Of a stretch of DNA of 21,482 nt, positions 9,222 through 16,221 are shown piece by piece. A program made the position numbers and the translations under genes. Numbering within the stretch: the stretch's first letter is position 1; each line of letters opens with the position of its first letter. The notes under the pieces are model-generated. The model was not told where the DNA came from. It was given only the letters and a program-made list of their open reading frames with translations, and searched no databases. The stretch covers positions 1 through 21,482 of the IMG/VR virus record IMGVR_UViG_3300035670_001393; one strand, 5' to 3'. Source of the stretch: a virus.

Positions 9222-9246
9222 TTAGATTTCTAGGGGAATGGTATGC

Positions 9247-9273
9247 CCCCGAGGGGTCCGAAGACCCCAGGGG
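9247..9273 (-). terminator. Hairpin after the major capsid gene, T7 T-phi-like position
   Basis: Read on the minus strand, the RNA would contain CCCC-T-GGGGTC-TTCG-GACCCC-TC-GGGG. The inner stem is a perfect 6-bp GGGGTC/GACCCC closed by a stable UUCG tetraloop, and an outer CCCC/GGGG pairing continues it across a small internal loop. It starts 7 nt after the capsid stop codon and ends before the TTPA start, exactly where T7 has T-phi between genes 10 and 11. There is no U-run after the stem (GCATACC follows), so it may be a partial terminator or a 3'-end stabiliser that sets capsid mRNA above tail mRNA. Confidence 0.6.
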
Positions 9274-9280
9274 CTCAATA

Positions 9281-10270
9281 TCAGGCCTTGGCCTGCAGAG
9301 AACCAGCCACGGACGTGCGGAGCGAACCAGCACCCATAGCAAGTTTGCCCACGATCAGGTCGCCCTGATACTGGACATGGAAATCACCCGAAGTGGTTTC
9401 GATGCTGGGAGCAATAGCTTCCACAACACCAGCAGCTTCACGGTGGAACACCAGACCAGCGCAGGTAGCGTTGGCATCGGTGTAGTCATTGTTCTCACCA
9501 GTCACAGCCGTGTTGTAGGCAGCCATGAAGGGGAGGTTGTTGCTCTTGTAGATCCGAATGCCAGCGATGCTGTACAGACCCTTGCCACTGTTCATGTCAC
9601 CCTGGGTGTTACCGATCTCGCGGTTCAGGATGTTGGTATCAACAGAGGAAATCAGAGCGTAGTACTGACGGGGGTTGAGCACAGCAACACGACCCTCTTG
9701 GGGGGCAGAGCGCTCATCCAGAACAGCAGCAGCTTCAAAGAAGCCATCAACGAGAGCTTGGGCGTTGTAGTGGTTATTAGCACCCAGCTTCACTTCAAAG
9801 CCACCAGGCTCACCTGTGACCACAGAAGCTTCACGGGAAGCAATATCCAGAACACGAGCAATGCGCTCATCGTAGAACTTGGCCAGAGCCTCACCAATCT
9901 GCTTCGAGATCTCGGAGCGGGTGGAGTACTGACTCAGAACCTCATCCAGGTCATAAACGAACTGGCTGCTAACCAGAAGGTCATCCATGAGGATGGTCTT
10001 CTCGTTGGCCTTCAGAGCGGTATCACCCAGGATGGGGGTGCCGGGGGTGTGATACCCAGCGGCAAGTTTGCCGGTCAGCAGGAACTGCTTGCTCTTACCA
10101 CCACGGAGGGTGTAGCTACGGACCAGACCTTTGAAGATAGAAGCGTTGTTGAAAGCCGTGAACACTTCGCCACTAAACAGCTTCAGAGCTGTCGAGTACT
10201 TATCAGCGTAGGCGTTCGACTGGCTTCCATTAACCGCATTGGGGCGGCTAATGTTAGCGATGTTAGTCAT
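9281..10270 (-). CDS. Major capsid protein (gp10A-like)
   Basis: 329 aa, close to T7 gp10A (345 aa); HK97-fold shell protein of the head. Recognisable blocks against T7: LKLFSGEVFTAFNNASI, LVRSYTLRGGKSKQF, PGTPILGD, ILMDDLLVSSQFVYDLDE and YSTRSEISKQIGEALAKFYD. It follows the scaffold gene after a 198-bp untranslated leader. The start at 10270 is the only one that gives a complete N-terminus. No purine-rich Shine-Dalgarno sequence is seen upstream (TTCTAAAAACA precedes ATG). The DNA is the most GC-rich I noticed (37 of 60 in the row at 9661) with repeated use of a few codons, as expected for the most abundant phage product. I see no slippery site or extension suggestive of a gp10B-like frameshift form. 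Confidence 0.95.
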   Translation of the reverse strand: MTNIANISRPNAVNGSQSNAYADKYSTALKLFSGEVFTAFNNASIFKGLVRSYTLRGGKSKQFLLTGKLAAGYHTPGTPILGDTALKANEKTILMDDLLVSSQFVYDLDEVLSQYSTRSEISKQIGEALAKFYDERIARVLDIASREASVVTGEPGGFEVKLGANNHYNAQALVDGFFEAAAVLDERSAPQEGRVAVLNPRQYYALISSVDTNILNREIGNTQGDMNSGKGLYSIAGIRIYKSNNLPFMAAYNTAVTGENNDYTDANATCAGLVFHREAAGVVEAIAPSIETTSGDFHVQYQGDLIVGKLAMGAGSLRTSVAGSLQAKA

Positions 10271-10468
10271 TGTTTTTAGAAGTTAAGGAGAAAGAATTGT
10301 TCGGTCTTTTAGATCGAATCCTTTTCGGTTTGAAAGTTGTCCCTCGTAAGGGGCTTTCTCCTACTTCGTCTTCTTGATATAGACCTAGGTTTTCCTTTGC
10401 AAAGGTTCGCCGTTTTAATGCCACGGTCGCGGGCAATGTCTGAGGGGGGAGTTGCACCCCCCAACAAA
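10271..10468 (-). promoter_or_regulatory. 198-bp leader upstream of the major capsid gene
   Basis: This is the only gap longer than 60 bp in the window. On the minus strand, in order of transcription, it holds: a GC-only hairpin (GGGGGG at 10457-10462 pairing with CCCCCC at 10444-10449, 7-base loop) just after the scaffold stop; two adjacent perfect palindromes, CCTTTGCAAAGG (10394-10405) and ACCTAGGT (10383-10390), the latter running into TCTATATCAA; a purine-rich AGAAGACGAAGTAGGAGAAAG stretch that is partly Shine-Dalgarno-like but too far from any gene; and a stem-loop TTCGATC-TAAAA-GACCGAA (10300-10318, one mismatch) close to the capsid ATG. T7 has its strongest late promoter and an RNase III site here, so a phage promoter and processing site are expected; I cannot identify the promoter core with confidence. 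Confidence 0.5.
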
Positions 10469-11329
10469 TCAAAGAAGATTTGTGCTCCTAGCCAGACGCT
10501 CTTCCACATCAGCCCGGAAAGCCGGATCAGCGTGGTAGAGGGGATTAGCAATATCACGAGCAAGCTCGGCTTGACTGCGATAGGGCTTCAGGCCTGTATC
10601 AGCCTTCTTGCCAGTTACCAGGGGGGCCTCGTAGCCCTCATCTCGCTGATAGCGGGCCTGGAGGGCCTGTACAGCAAAGCGAATGGCTACGGGGTTACCA
10701 CTACCCGTGACCGTGTTGTAATCATTGATCTCTTCAGGAGACAGGTTCTGGGCAGCCCAAGTCATCATCTCCCCATAGGCAGCATCACCACCAACGGATT
10801 CTTTGATGGCATTGATCTGCTCCGCTTGGAGCTGAACCTGTTGGCTCTGGGCCGCCGACTTTTGATAGTATTGGAGATAGGACTGAATCAGCTCCTTCTG
10901 ATCCATCTGGCTGAGACGCTCGATGGCTTCATCAGAGATGGTTCCAGTCTTGGCATACTCCTCCCCAAGCTGTGACATGTAGTCAACTGCTTCAGAGACT
11001 GGCTGCTCCTCTACATCCTCTGCCTGTTCAGAATCGCTCTGAGTGGCCTCTGTGGGCTCCTCTGAGGCGTCTTCATCATCGTCTTGACTCTTCTTGCCTA
11101 ATTTGGATTCAAGCTCCTTGTAGGCCTTCAGAAGCTCCTCTTGTGATTTGAACTTTCCAGCGATGAGTGAGACGTTCTCGTTCTCATTGTCGGATTGCTG
11201 GTACTTACGAAGACGATCCTCTTCTTGAGCTTGTGCAATCTTCTCCCCTTGTGCAAGGGCCTCTGCTTCTGCACTCAGTTGGGCCTGTTCAGGTTGGTCA
11301 GTTGAGGGATCGAATGTGGTGATTGCCAT
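10469..11329 (-). CDS. Capsid assembly scaffolding protein (gp9-like)
   Basis: 286 aa (T7 gp9 is 307 aa). The protein is strongly acidic and low in aromatic residues up to about residue 100, with EAEALAQGEKIAQAQEEDRL, a FKSQEELLKAYKELESKLG helix that is typical of T7-like scaffolds, and an Asp/Glu-rich region about 80-115 (DDDEDASEEPTEA). The C-terminal part is helical, with AYGEMMTWAAQNLSPEEIND and RADVEERLARSTNLL at the end, likely the capsid-binding portion. Scaffolds of this kind line the procapsid and leave before DNA fills the head. The start is one base after the preceding 90-aa ORF (TAA-T-ATG), so translation may be coupled. Location between portal and capsid genes fits the assignment. 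Confidence 0.9.
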   Translation of the reverse strand: MAITTFDPSTDQPEQAQLSAEAEALAQGEKIAQAQEEDRLRKYQQSDNENENVSLIAGKFKSQEELLKAYKELESKLGKKSQDDDEDASEEPTEATQSDSEQAEDVEEQPVSEAVDYMSQLGEEYAKTGTISDEAIERLSQMDQKELIQSYLQYYQKSAAQSQQVQLQAEQINAIKESVGGDAAYGEMMTWAAQNLSPEEINDYNTVTGSGNPVAIRFAVQALQARYQRDEGYEAPLVTGKKADTGLKPYRSQAELARDIANPLYHADPAFRADVEERLARSTNLL

Positions 11330-11330
11330 A

Positions 11331-11603
11331 TTAGTAGGTGGTGGAATAGACGGAACCGAATGTAGGCCGAAGCTTTTGGCTGTCCTTATTGCTGTATTTA
11401 CCAGCTTCTTCCTGAGCTTGGCTCGATCCGGTTACTTGCGGTTTAATTGCATACTTGCCAGCTTCCTTGATCACAGGCTCAACCTCAGTAGGCTCCCAGG
11501 CAATGTTGAGATCTGGGGTTGCTGGGTTTTCGCCAAGGTACTTACCGTCAGACTGGCGGGCCCGACGGCGCTGCTGGTTCTGGCTGTTGTTGCTGTTGGG
11601 CAT
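11331..11603 (-). CDS. Hypothetical 90-aa protein between portal and scaffold
   Basis: I do not recognise a family. The ATG at 11603 lies inside the 3' end of the portal gene, and the first 18 codons (Asn/Gln/Arg-rich, NSNNSQNQQRRRARQSDGKY region) are read in another frame from the portal's Gln/Pro-rich tail codons. The ORF then continues alone for about 215 nt and ends one base before the scaffold start, so it fills a space that would otherwise be noncoding. It is polar, Gln- and Lys-rich, has no membrane segment, and contains two EAGKY motifs (about residues 47-51 and 66-70). The clean spacing to the scaffold gene favours a real gene, possibly a minor virion or assembly protein. Low functional certainty. 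Confidence 0.65.
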   Translation of the reverse strand: MPNSNNSQNQQRRRARQSDGKYLGENPATPDLNIAWEPTEVEPVIKEAGKYAIKPQVTGSSQAQEEAGKYSNKDSQKLRPTFGSVYSTTY

Positions 11604-13164
11604 TGATTAGTTGTTCTGCTATCGGTGATTTGGCAAGCTGACCCATCTGACCCATTACCTGGGCCTGCATGGCCTGCTGCTGTGCTTCCTGCTTCTCTGC
11701 ATCCATCTGCTCTGGAGTTTTGATCAGGCCCAGAGAGTCGATGCCACTTGCAGCGGCAAGACGTTTAAGGATTTCGGTGGGGTTGACATAGACAGCTAAG
11801 GCTTCTGGGCCCATAGCTTGTCCAACCGTGGTTAGGAACTCCAGCAATGCAGCTCTGTCCTGTCCACGTCCAATCCCATTTAGGCCAGCCACCACTGTGG
11901 GCAGGACAAGTCCCTTAGGCAATTGGGGGATGGCTTTGTTCCTGGTCAAGAGGAATAGTTTGCGGTTCAGGTAGGGCTGGAGCAGCTCAGTTGTGAGGTT
12001 TCCAAAGATCCCTCCCAACTGCTCATTGAGCTCCTGCTGTACAGCCTGGACTTCCATTGCCGTAGTCCGCTCACTTTGGCGAACATTCAAGATCAGGAAC
12101 GCATCACTCAGGCGTTGAGTGAGGTTCTGAATCATCTCCTGGACAGTACGGAAGTCAGCAGTCTTACCGACCTGGACAACTCCCACATCATCGGGGCGAC
12201 CTTGAATGATGGCACCGTTGGAGGCACGTGCAAGGCTTTGAGGCTTGGTAGTAGCTGATGGAGAGACTAGGAACACAACCTTAGCGGCTGCTGCACTACC
12301 CTCAACCATGCTCTGCATCAATCCTTCGAGGCTTCTCAGATCTCCAAGGAACTCTTCAACACGCCCGCGACCATAGTCTTCTCCATCAACAACGTTGAAG
12401 CGAAGCGGGAGCCAGGGGTTGATATTCTTTGGTGAGTTTGATTCTGAGCCAGGCAGGATCTTTCCATCTACCTCTTGATGCCAACGCCACTGACCATCCT
12501 TGAGTTTCACCCAGGTGTAAACTGTGGCTTCTTCAGTATCAGAAACTCCGGCAACTCCAAACTTAGGACCATCCTCTCCAGGAGAGTTGGAATCCTGTTC
12601 ATCCAGTAGGGGCTTCTGAAACTCTTTTGGCAAGAGTGACCTGTGAATGATCTCTCTAGTTAAGATTTCGATGGGGTTACCATCTCCGTCCCTGTTAATA
12701 ACATATCGGTCTAACGGATAGACACGAAGGGCTTTCTTCCCTGCAAATACAAGAGCATTGCCGGTGACGATCAGATGCTTCATCGCTGTATGCAGAATGA
12801 TCCTGTCGGATGACTCTGCAATCTGTTGCATGATCATTCTCTCCATCTTTGCCAAAGAGAGATCAATCTCAGAGCGAATCTGTGGGGTAACCTCTGGAAT
12901 GGAGGCCACCTCTGCATCATTGATCTGCAGCTTAAAGAAGCTGGTGTTGACTGGGAAGAGGCTAAGCATCAGCTTTGATGCCAGCACGTTGACGCCCTTA
13001 GCCCCTACTGATTGCCAGGGAACGATCAGCGGTCCGCCAGTTGCCAACCCCTCTTCTGTCAGAAGATAGGGAAGGGTCAGGCGGGCTGCTTCTCGTCCAG
13101 CATCCAGAAAGGTCTGCCTATCCGTTGCCAGAAACTGATAACGGGCTTGGGCTTGTTCTTTCAT
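11548..13164 (-). CDS. Portal (head-tail connector) protein, gp8-like
   Basis: 538 aa, matching T7 gp8 (536 aa). It forms the dodecameric ring at the head vertex through which DNA is packaged and to which the tail binds. Family blocks: the N-terminal ARYQFLATDRQTFLDAGREA and TLPYLL; VPWQSVGAKGVNVLASKLML (53-72 region) followed by LFPVNTSFFKL; HLIVTGNALVFAG; the EDYGRGRVEEFLGDLRSLE wing/stem region; and LNVRQSERTTAMEVQAVQQE (the AERVTAEEI-type block). The C-terminus is a Gln/Pro-rich tail, QQQQQPEPAAPSGPPV, which shares its DNA with the next gene. It begins 2 nt after the stop of the proline-rich protein. Confidence 0.95.
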   Translation of the reverse strand: MKEQAQARYQFLATDRQTFLDAGREAARLTLPYLLTEEGLATGGPLIVPWQSVGAKGVNVLASKLMLSLFPVNTSFFKLQINDAEVASIPEVTPQIRSEIDLSLAKMERMIMQQIAESSDRIILHTAMKHLIVTGNALVFAGKKALRVYPLDRYVINRDGDGNPIEILTREIIHRSLLPKEFQKPLLDEQDSNSPGEDGPKFGVAGVSDTEEATVYTWVKLKDGQWRWHQEVDGKILPGSESNSPKNINPWLPLRFNVVDGEDYGRGRVEEFLGDLRSLEGLMQSMVEGSAAAAKVVFLVSPSATTKPQSLARASNGAIIQGRPDDVGVVQVGKTADFRTVQEMIQNLTQRLSDAFLILNVRQSERTTAMEVQAVQQELNEQLGGIFGNLTTELLQPYLNRKLFLLTRNKAIPQLPKGLVLPTVVAGLNGIGRGQDRAALLEFLTTVGQAMGPEALAVYVNPTEILKRLAAASGIDSLGLIKTPEQMDAEKQEAQQQAMQAQVMGQMGQLAKSPIAEQLINAQQQQQPEPAAPSGPPV

Positions 13165-13166
13165 TT

Positions 13167-13550
13167 CTACTTAGGAATGTTGAGTCCTGTGGACCCAGTT
13201 GATCCGGTGGGTGTGGATCCAATTGCTTCTTGACCACCCAGGGGAATCCTCAGCGCAGAGGTGCCGCCACTGGCCTGTTGCAGCTCTTGGCGTTGTGACT
13301 TGCGGCGCTTGACGATGGCGTTGTCTTGGCCTGCCATCTGTCCTTGTACCAGGGTCGGAGGGGGTGCCTGGGGATCCACCCGATCAAACATCGGGGGAAG
13401 TGGAGCTGCAGGGGTGGGGGCAACAGCCTGGGGCTGAGGGGCCATCACGGGAGGGGTTGGTGCCTGCTGAGGTGTGGGAAGCGGTTCAGGTTTGGGCAGA
13501 GGTGCTGGAGCTGGCATCTCTGGCATCGATGGCATAGAAGGTGTACACAT
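13167..13550 (-). CDS. Proline-rich small virion-type protein (gp6.7/gp7.3-like position)
   Basis: 127 aa, unrecognised by strong homology. The N-terminal ~55 residues are a proline/alanine repeat (MCTPSMPSMPEMPAPAPLPK and onward), the centre is polar, and near the end a basic patch KRRKSQRQE is followed by QQASGGTSALRIPLGG and a Gly/Ser/Thr tail ending GLNIPK. T7 has two small virion proteins just before the portal gene: gp6.7, which also starts MC with several prolines, and gp7.3, which ends in a basic/Gly region and GGGINI. Shared position, an MC-Pro-rich start, a basic patch and a G(L/I)NI ending suggest a virion protein of this type, perhaps acting at the head-tail joint. This is inference from composition and order, not a proven homology. 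Confidence 0.75.
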   Translation of the reverse strand: MCTPSMPSMPEMPAPAPLPKPEPLPTPQQAPTPPVMAPQPQAVAPTPAAPLPPMFDRVDPQAPPPTLVQGQMAGQDNAIVKRRKSQRQELQQASGGTSALRIPLGGQEAIGSTPTGSTGSTGLNIPK

Positions 13551-13552
13551 TG

Positions 13553-13735
13553 TTAGTTTTCTAGCTTTTGTAGGAGGTATTCAACAACGGATCTTTGTCC
13601 TGAACGAAACATGATCTCGGAGATGGTGCTTATTGGTGTGGGCAGGAAGGATGGAAAAAGGGAGTCAAGTTCTTCGATGATTTTCTCCAAAACTTGATCT
13701 CCCTCAAACACATCCTTTGCGGAGAGTTCATCCAT
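13553..13735 (-). CDS. Hypothetical 60-aa protein before the portal cluster
   Basis: I chose the ATG at 13735, which overlaps the nrdB end by 8 nt; a TTG 30 nt further upstream is also in frame but would give a 38-nt overlap. The 60-aa product has an acidic helical start (DELSAKDVFEGDQVLEKIIE), a FPSFLPTPIS segment and a C-terminal ISEIMFRSGQRSVVEYLLQK. The SGQRSVVEYL ending looks like a conserved peptide of small proteins found at this spot in T7-like phages, but I cannot name a function. It stops 2 nt before the proline-rich virion gene, so it belongs with the head-assembly genes by spacing. Confidence 0.65.
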   Translation of the reverse strand: MDELSAKDVFEGDQVLEKIIEELDSLFPSFLPTPISTISEIMFRSGQRSVVEYLLQKLEN

Positions 13736-14447
13736 ATGCTGGGAGGTTGACGTTTGATGCCTCAAAGAAGGCTGGCATCCTTGCTCGTTGTGTTTCGGCT
13801 AGGCCTTCGGCTTTACCTTTCAGATAAAGAGAATCAGACTGCTTAATCCAGAAGTCCTTATCTAGCCATTTGTTTTCACTACTGACCAGCTCATCCATCA
13901 CCCATGCCACAGTGGCCCGGCGAAGACGATTCAGGTTCTCTGTTGATTTAATTCCCAGGTCGTGGCAGACCATGCCGTGAATGGCAACGTGGGTTTGCTC
14001 ATCACGGCTAATGTCTGCTGCCAGGGTCCTGATGCCTACATCCCCGTTGAACCGGAAGAACGGGAGCAGAACAAAGAAGACAGACCTTTCCAAGATGGAG
14101 GCTTTAAGGATTGGATGCTCAGGGGCATCCAGCCATGCCTGTTTAATCCGTTGTGCTTCTTTCTCTGCCTTTGCATCACTACCATGAGCAGCAATAACAT
14201 AGTTCAGACCCAGATCATGTTTATCCTCGTCTGCCTGATTGGACATCAGTGCTTCGATTACTCCAGGTTTGTTGGGGAGTTCTTTGTCCAGACCTTGTTG
14301 GAGGAATGACTTGACAGGAAGTTCCAGGCAGCGAAGTGCCAGGGCTCGCTGCAGGGTTGCTTCTGATCCTGGGGCTACTTCTCCTTTGTCAACAGCGACT
14401 GGAGTCCATTTACGTTTTCTAGCTACTACTTCTAAATACTTCGACAT
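13728..14447 (-). CDS. nrdB: Ribonucleotide reductase small (beta) subunit, ferritin-like, class I-type
   Basis: 239 aa from the ATG at 14447, which forms a TAATG junction with the large-subunit gene; a TTG 12 nt upstream gives 243 aa but is less likely. The metal-binding pattern of the class I beta fold is present: Glu42 (ALRCLEL), Glu74-x2-His77 (ADEDKHDLGL), Glu120 (KASILERSVFF) and Glu150-x2-His153 (ISRDEQTHVAIHG). In E. coli NrdB the radical Tyr122 lies four residues after the first His; here that place is Leu81, with a Tyr only at 83. The protein is much shorter than E. coli NrdB (375 aa). It would supply the oxidant that starts nucleotide reduction by the neighbouring large subunit. 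Similar divergent small subunits have been described in marine cyanophages (from memory, a reannotation of the P-SSP7 RNR as class I). Fold assignment good; cofactor unknown. Confidence 0.85.
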   Translation of the reverse strand: MSKYLEVVARKRKWTPVAVDKGEVAPGSEATLQRALALRCLELPVKSFLQQGLDKELPNKPGVIEALMSNQADEDKHDLGLNYVIAAHGSDAKAEKEAQRIKQAWLDAPEHPILKASILERSVFFVLLPFFRFNGDVGIRTLAADISRDEQTHVAIHGMVCHDLGIKSTENLNRLRRATVAWVMDELVSSENKWLDKDFWIKQSDSLYLKGKAEGLAETQRARMPAFFEASNVNLPAYG

Positions 14448-15832
14448 TACTCGGCGCAAGATACACAGAACTCATCATCTTCTGCAAATGAGAAGATTTC
14501 CTTGTAGTCGTCATCCAAGATTGCTGCTGCATCATCCTTGCGGAGAGTGTCAGGCATGACTTGGAGGGCGTAATAAAGAGAGGTCTGAGGTGACTCAAGC
14601 CACTCTTGAATGAATGCGTTGTCATAGGTGACAACATCAGACCAGCTATTAAAACTGTACCCGTGCAGCAGACCCGTAGAGTCAAGCAATCTCAAGATGC
14701 CATCAGCAACGGACTTGTAGGCCTTCCAGCCGACCTCTGCTGCAATCTCCACCGGACCGTAGTCAAAACTCTGCACACCAAAAGTCCCTGAATCTCTATC
14801 GACTTCTCGGGCAATCGGTGGTGCTATCTCTGGACAGCATGTGTACCCATCCAGATCTGTGTAGCGGTAGCTGCATGAGGCTGTCGGAGCAATGGCAAAG
14901 GCCCTATCCATGTTGTTGGCTTTTGCTACCTGTGCTGCCTGCTCAATCCCGTTCCTCAGCTCACGGGCCAGGACGTAGGCTGAGTTGTACTCTCCTTCGT
15001 ATTCATTGGTGGCGACATCTTCCAATGCCACCCCAAAGTCTTCGTAGGTGATTCCATAACGTCTCAGCAGATTTGCCAGCCCCAGGATACCCAATCCAAC
15101 CTGTCGGTCATCTTCAGGGCTTAGGTACTCCCCGCTCATTCCAACGCCAGTACGAGCATGAAGGGAGCACAGCTCCGACATTCCAGCAACAAACGCTGGA
15201 GCAATATCACCAACTTCACAGGCGCCTAAGTTAATGTGCTGTAGTAGGCAGGTCCCCCGAGAGGGGAGAAACACTTCCAGGCAGACATTGCCGTAGATCC
15301 GATTTCCTTTATTGTCATGGCGGATCTTTGTTAGCCAAATATCACCGCTATGTATGCCACGAAGGATTGATTGCTGAACCACTTCATCTGTAGCATCCCA
15401 CTTCTCATGGTCTACGTTGATACAACGCTTGACCCAAGGCAGTTCTGCTCTTGACACATTGACAAAATCCAGAACATCTGGGTGGTCAATATCAAGGTGC
15501 AGGACACATGCACCATTCTTGTACACTCCGCCCCTTCTGAGGATCTCATTCAATGATGAGTAGATCTTTCCAAAGGAAACTGGACCGCTGGACACAAGAC
15601 CCTTGCCGTTCTCGTAGCCCTTAGGGCGGAGCTTTGATAGGTGTACGGCTACGCCTGCTCCATAGCGCAGTGCATGGGATACAAACCTCCAACTGGCTTC
15701 AATTCCATTTGGACCCTCCATCGAGTCATCAACCACAAACACTGTGCAGCTAACGGGAAGGCGGGCCTCTGGATTATCAATCCAGGACTGAACACGGCCC
15801 GTTCGGGCAATTGTTTCGGCAGTTGATGTCAT
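14447..15832 (-). CDS. nrdA: Ribonucleotide reductase large (alpha) subunit, compact, class I-type
   Basis: 461 aa, far shorter than E. coli NrdA (761 aa): it begins just before the first redox cysteine and lacks the ATP-cone and N-terminal helical region. Catalytic parts are complete: Cys29 (LPVSCTVF) and Cys195 (GTCLLQHINLG) as the active-site disulfide pair; Asn182-x-Cys184-x-Glu186 (GNVCLEV) as the radical/catalytic triad; PTASCSYRYTD as the phosphate-binding loop; a C-terminal Cys456-x2-Cys459 as the shuttle pair. The SLYYAL motif (Tyr420-Tyr421) corresponds to Tyr730-Tyr731 of E. coli, the radical relay used by class I enzymes. With a beta subunit gene directly downstream this supports class I rather than the B12-dependent class II label often given to short cyanophage RNRs. 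It converts host ribonucleotides to deoxyribonucleotides for phage DNA. Confidence 0.93.
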   Translation of the reverse strand: MTSTAETIARTGRVQSWIDNPEARLPVSCTVFVVDDSMEGPNGIEASWRFVSHALRYGAGVAVHLSKLRPKGYENGKGLVSSGPVSFGKIYSSLNEILRRGGVYKNGACVLHLDIDHPDVLDFVNVSRAELPWVKRCINVDHEKWDATDEVVQQSILRGIHSGDIWLTKIRHDNKGNRIYGNVCLEVFLPSRGTCLLQHINLGACEVGDIAPAFVAGMSELCSLHARTGVGMSGEYLSPEDDRQVGLGILGLANLLRRYGITYEDFGVALEDVATNEYEGEYNSAYVLARELRNGIEQAAQVAKANNMDRAFAIAPTASCSYRYTDLDGYTCCPEIAPPIAREVDRDSGTFGVQSFDYGPVEIAAEVGWKAYKSVADGILRLLDSTGLLHGYSFNSWSDVVTYDNAFIQEWLESPQTSLYYALQVMPDTLRKDDAAAILDDDYKEIFSFAEDDEFCVSCAE

Positions 15833-16221
15833 TAGATTAAATCTTCTAGAAATGGTGGTTCGTAGTTTGGACCCTTAAGCACCTTGCCTCGCTCATCCTT
15901 GACTGGCTTTCCATCTACGAGCTTGGACATATTGCTTCGATGTACTCTTGCCAGAGCTTCGTCGAGTTCCCACCCAGCAGCAGCAGCAAACTGGAAGCAA
16001 ACGTACACAAGGTCCGCAAGTTCTTTAAGGGCATCCTCTCTAGCCCTAAGGTTTGAAAGATCCTCAGTGCATTTGTCGTATGCATAGAAGAACTCGTTGC
16101 TCTCTTCAAATATGAGATCTGATTGAATGTCAAGAACGTCTGAGCTAAAGTGTGATGTCGGCTGATTCATAGCCAGCCGGAATTGAAGGGCTTGGCCCAG
16201 GAGGTCAGGTGTGTTAGTCAT
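15832..16221 (-). CDS. MazG-like nucleotide pyrophosphohydrolase
   Basis: 129 aa. It has the all-alpha NTP-pyrophosphatase metal-binding pattern: Glu39-Glu40-x2-Glu43 (IFEESNEFF) in one helix and Glu67-x2-Asp70 (ALKELADLVYVCFQFA) in the next, followed by WELDEALARVHRSNMSKL, and a C-terminal tail with VKDERGKVLKGPNYEPP. This pattern is that of the phage MazG / phosphoribosyl-ATP-pyrophosphohydrolase-like group, which hydrolyse (d)NTPs to monophosphates. It stops in a TAATG junction with the RNR large-subunit gene, so the three genes probably act together on the nucleotide pool. Cyanophage MazG proteins have been proposed to alter (p)ppGpp, but tests of one such enzyme pointed to dNTPs; the substrate here is unknown. 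Confidence 0.85.
   Translation of the reverse strand: MTNTPDLLGQALQFRLAMNQPTSHFSSDVLDIQSDLIFEESNEFFYAYDKCTEDLSNLRAREDALKELADLVYVCFQFAAAAGWELDEALARVHRSNMSKLVDGKPVKDERGKVLKGPNYEPPFLEDLI

Noticed and set aside
9206-10279. A 357-codon open frame on the plus strand antisense to the capsid gene
   Set aside because: It mirrors the capsid gene in a GC-rich region with biased codons, has no recognisable domain, and all convincing genes are on the minus strand.
10271-10468. Search for a Syn5-like promoter (ATTGGGCACCCGTAA, from memory)
   Set aside because: No convincing match was seen in the capsid leader or at other gene junctions.
10263-10563. Two minus-strand open frames (69 and 84 codons) across the capsid leader
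   Set aside because: They run through the hairpins and palindromes; the 69-codon one needs a TTG start, both give low-complexity basic products, and they overlap the scaffold end or capsid start in other frames.
10337-10975. A 212-codon plus-strand frame antisense to the scaffold gene
   Set aside because: Hydrophobic Leu-rich translation typical of the reverse complement of a Gln/Glu/Lys-rich gene; no motif.
14447-14459. TTG at 14459 as the nrdB start
   Set aside because: The ATG at 14447 forms the TAATG junction used repeatedly in this genome and adds no missing domain if extended.
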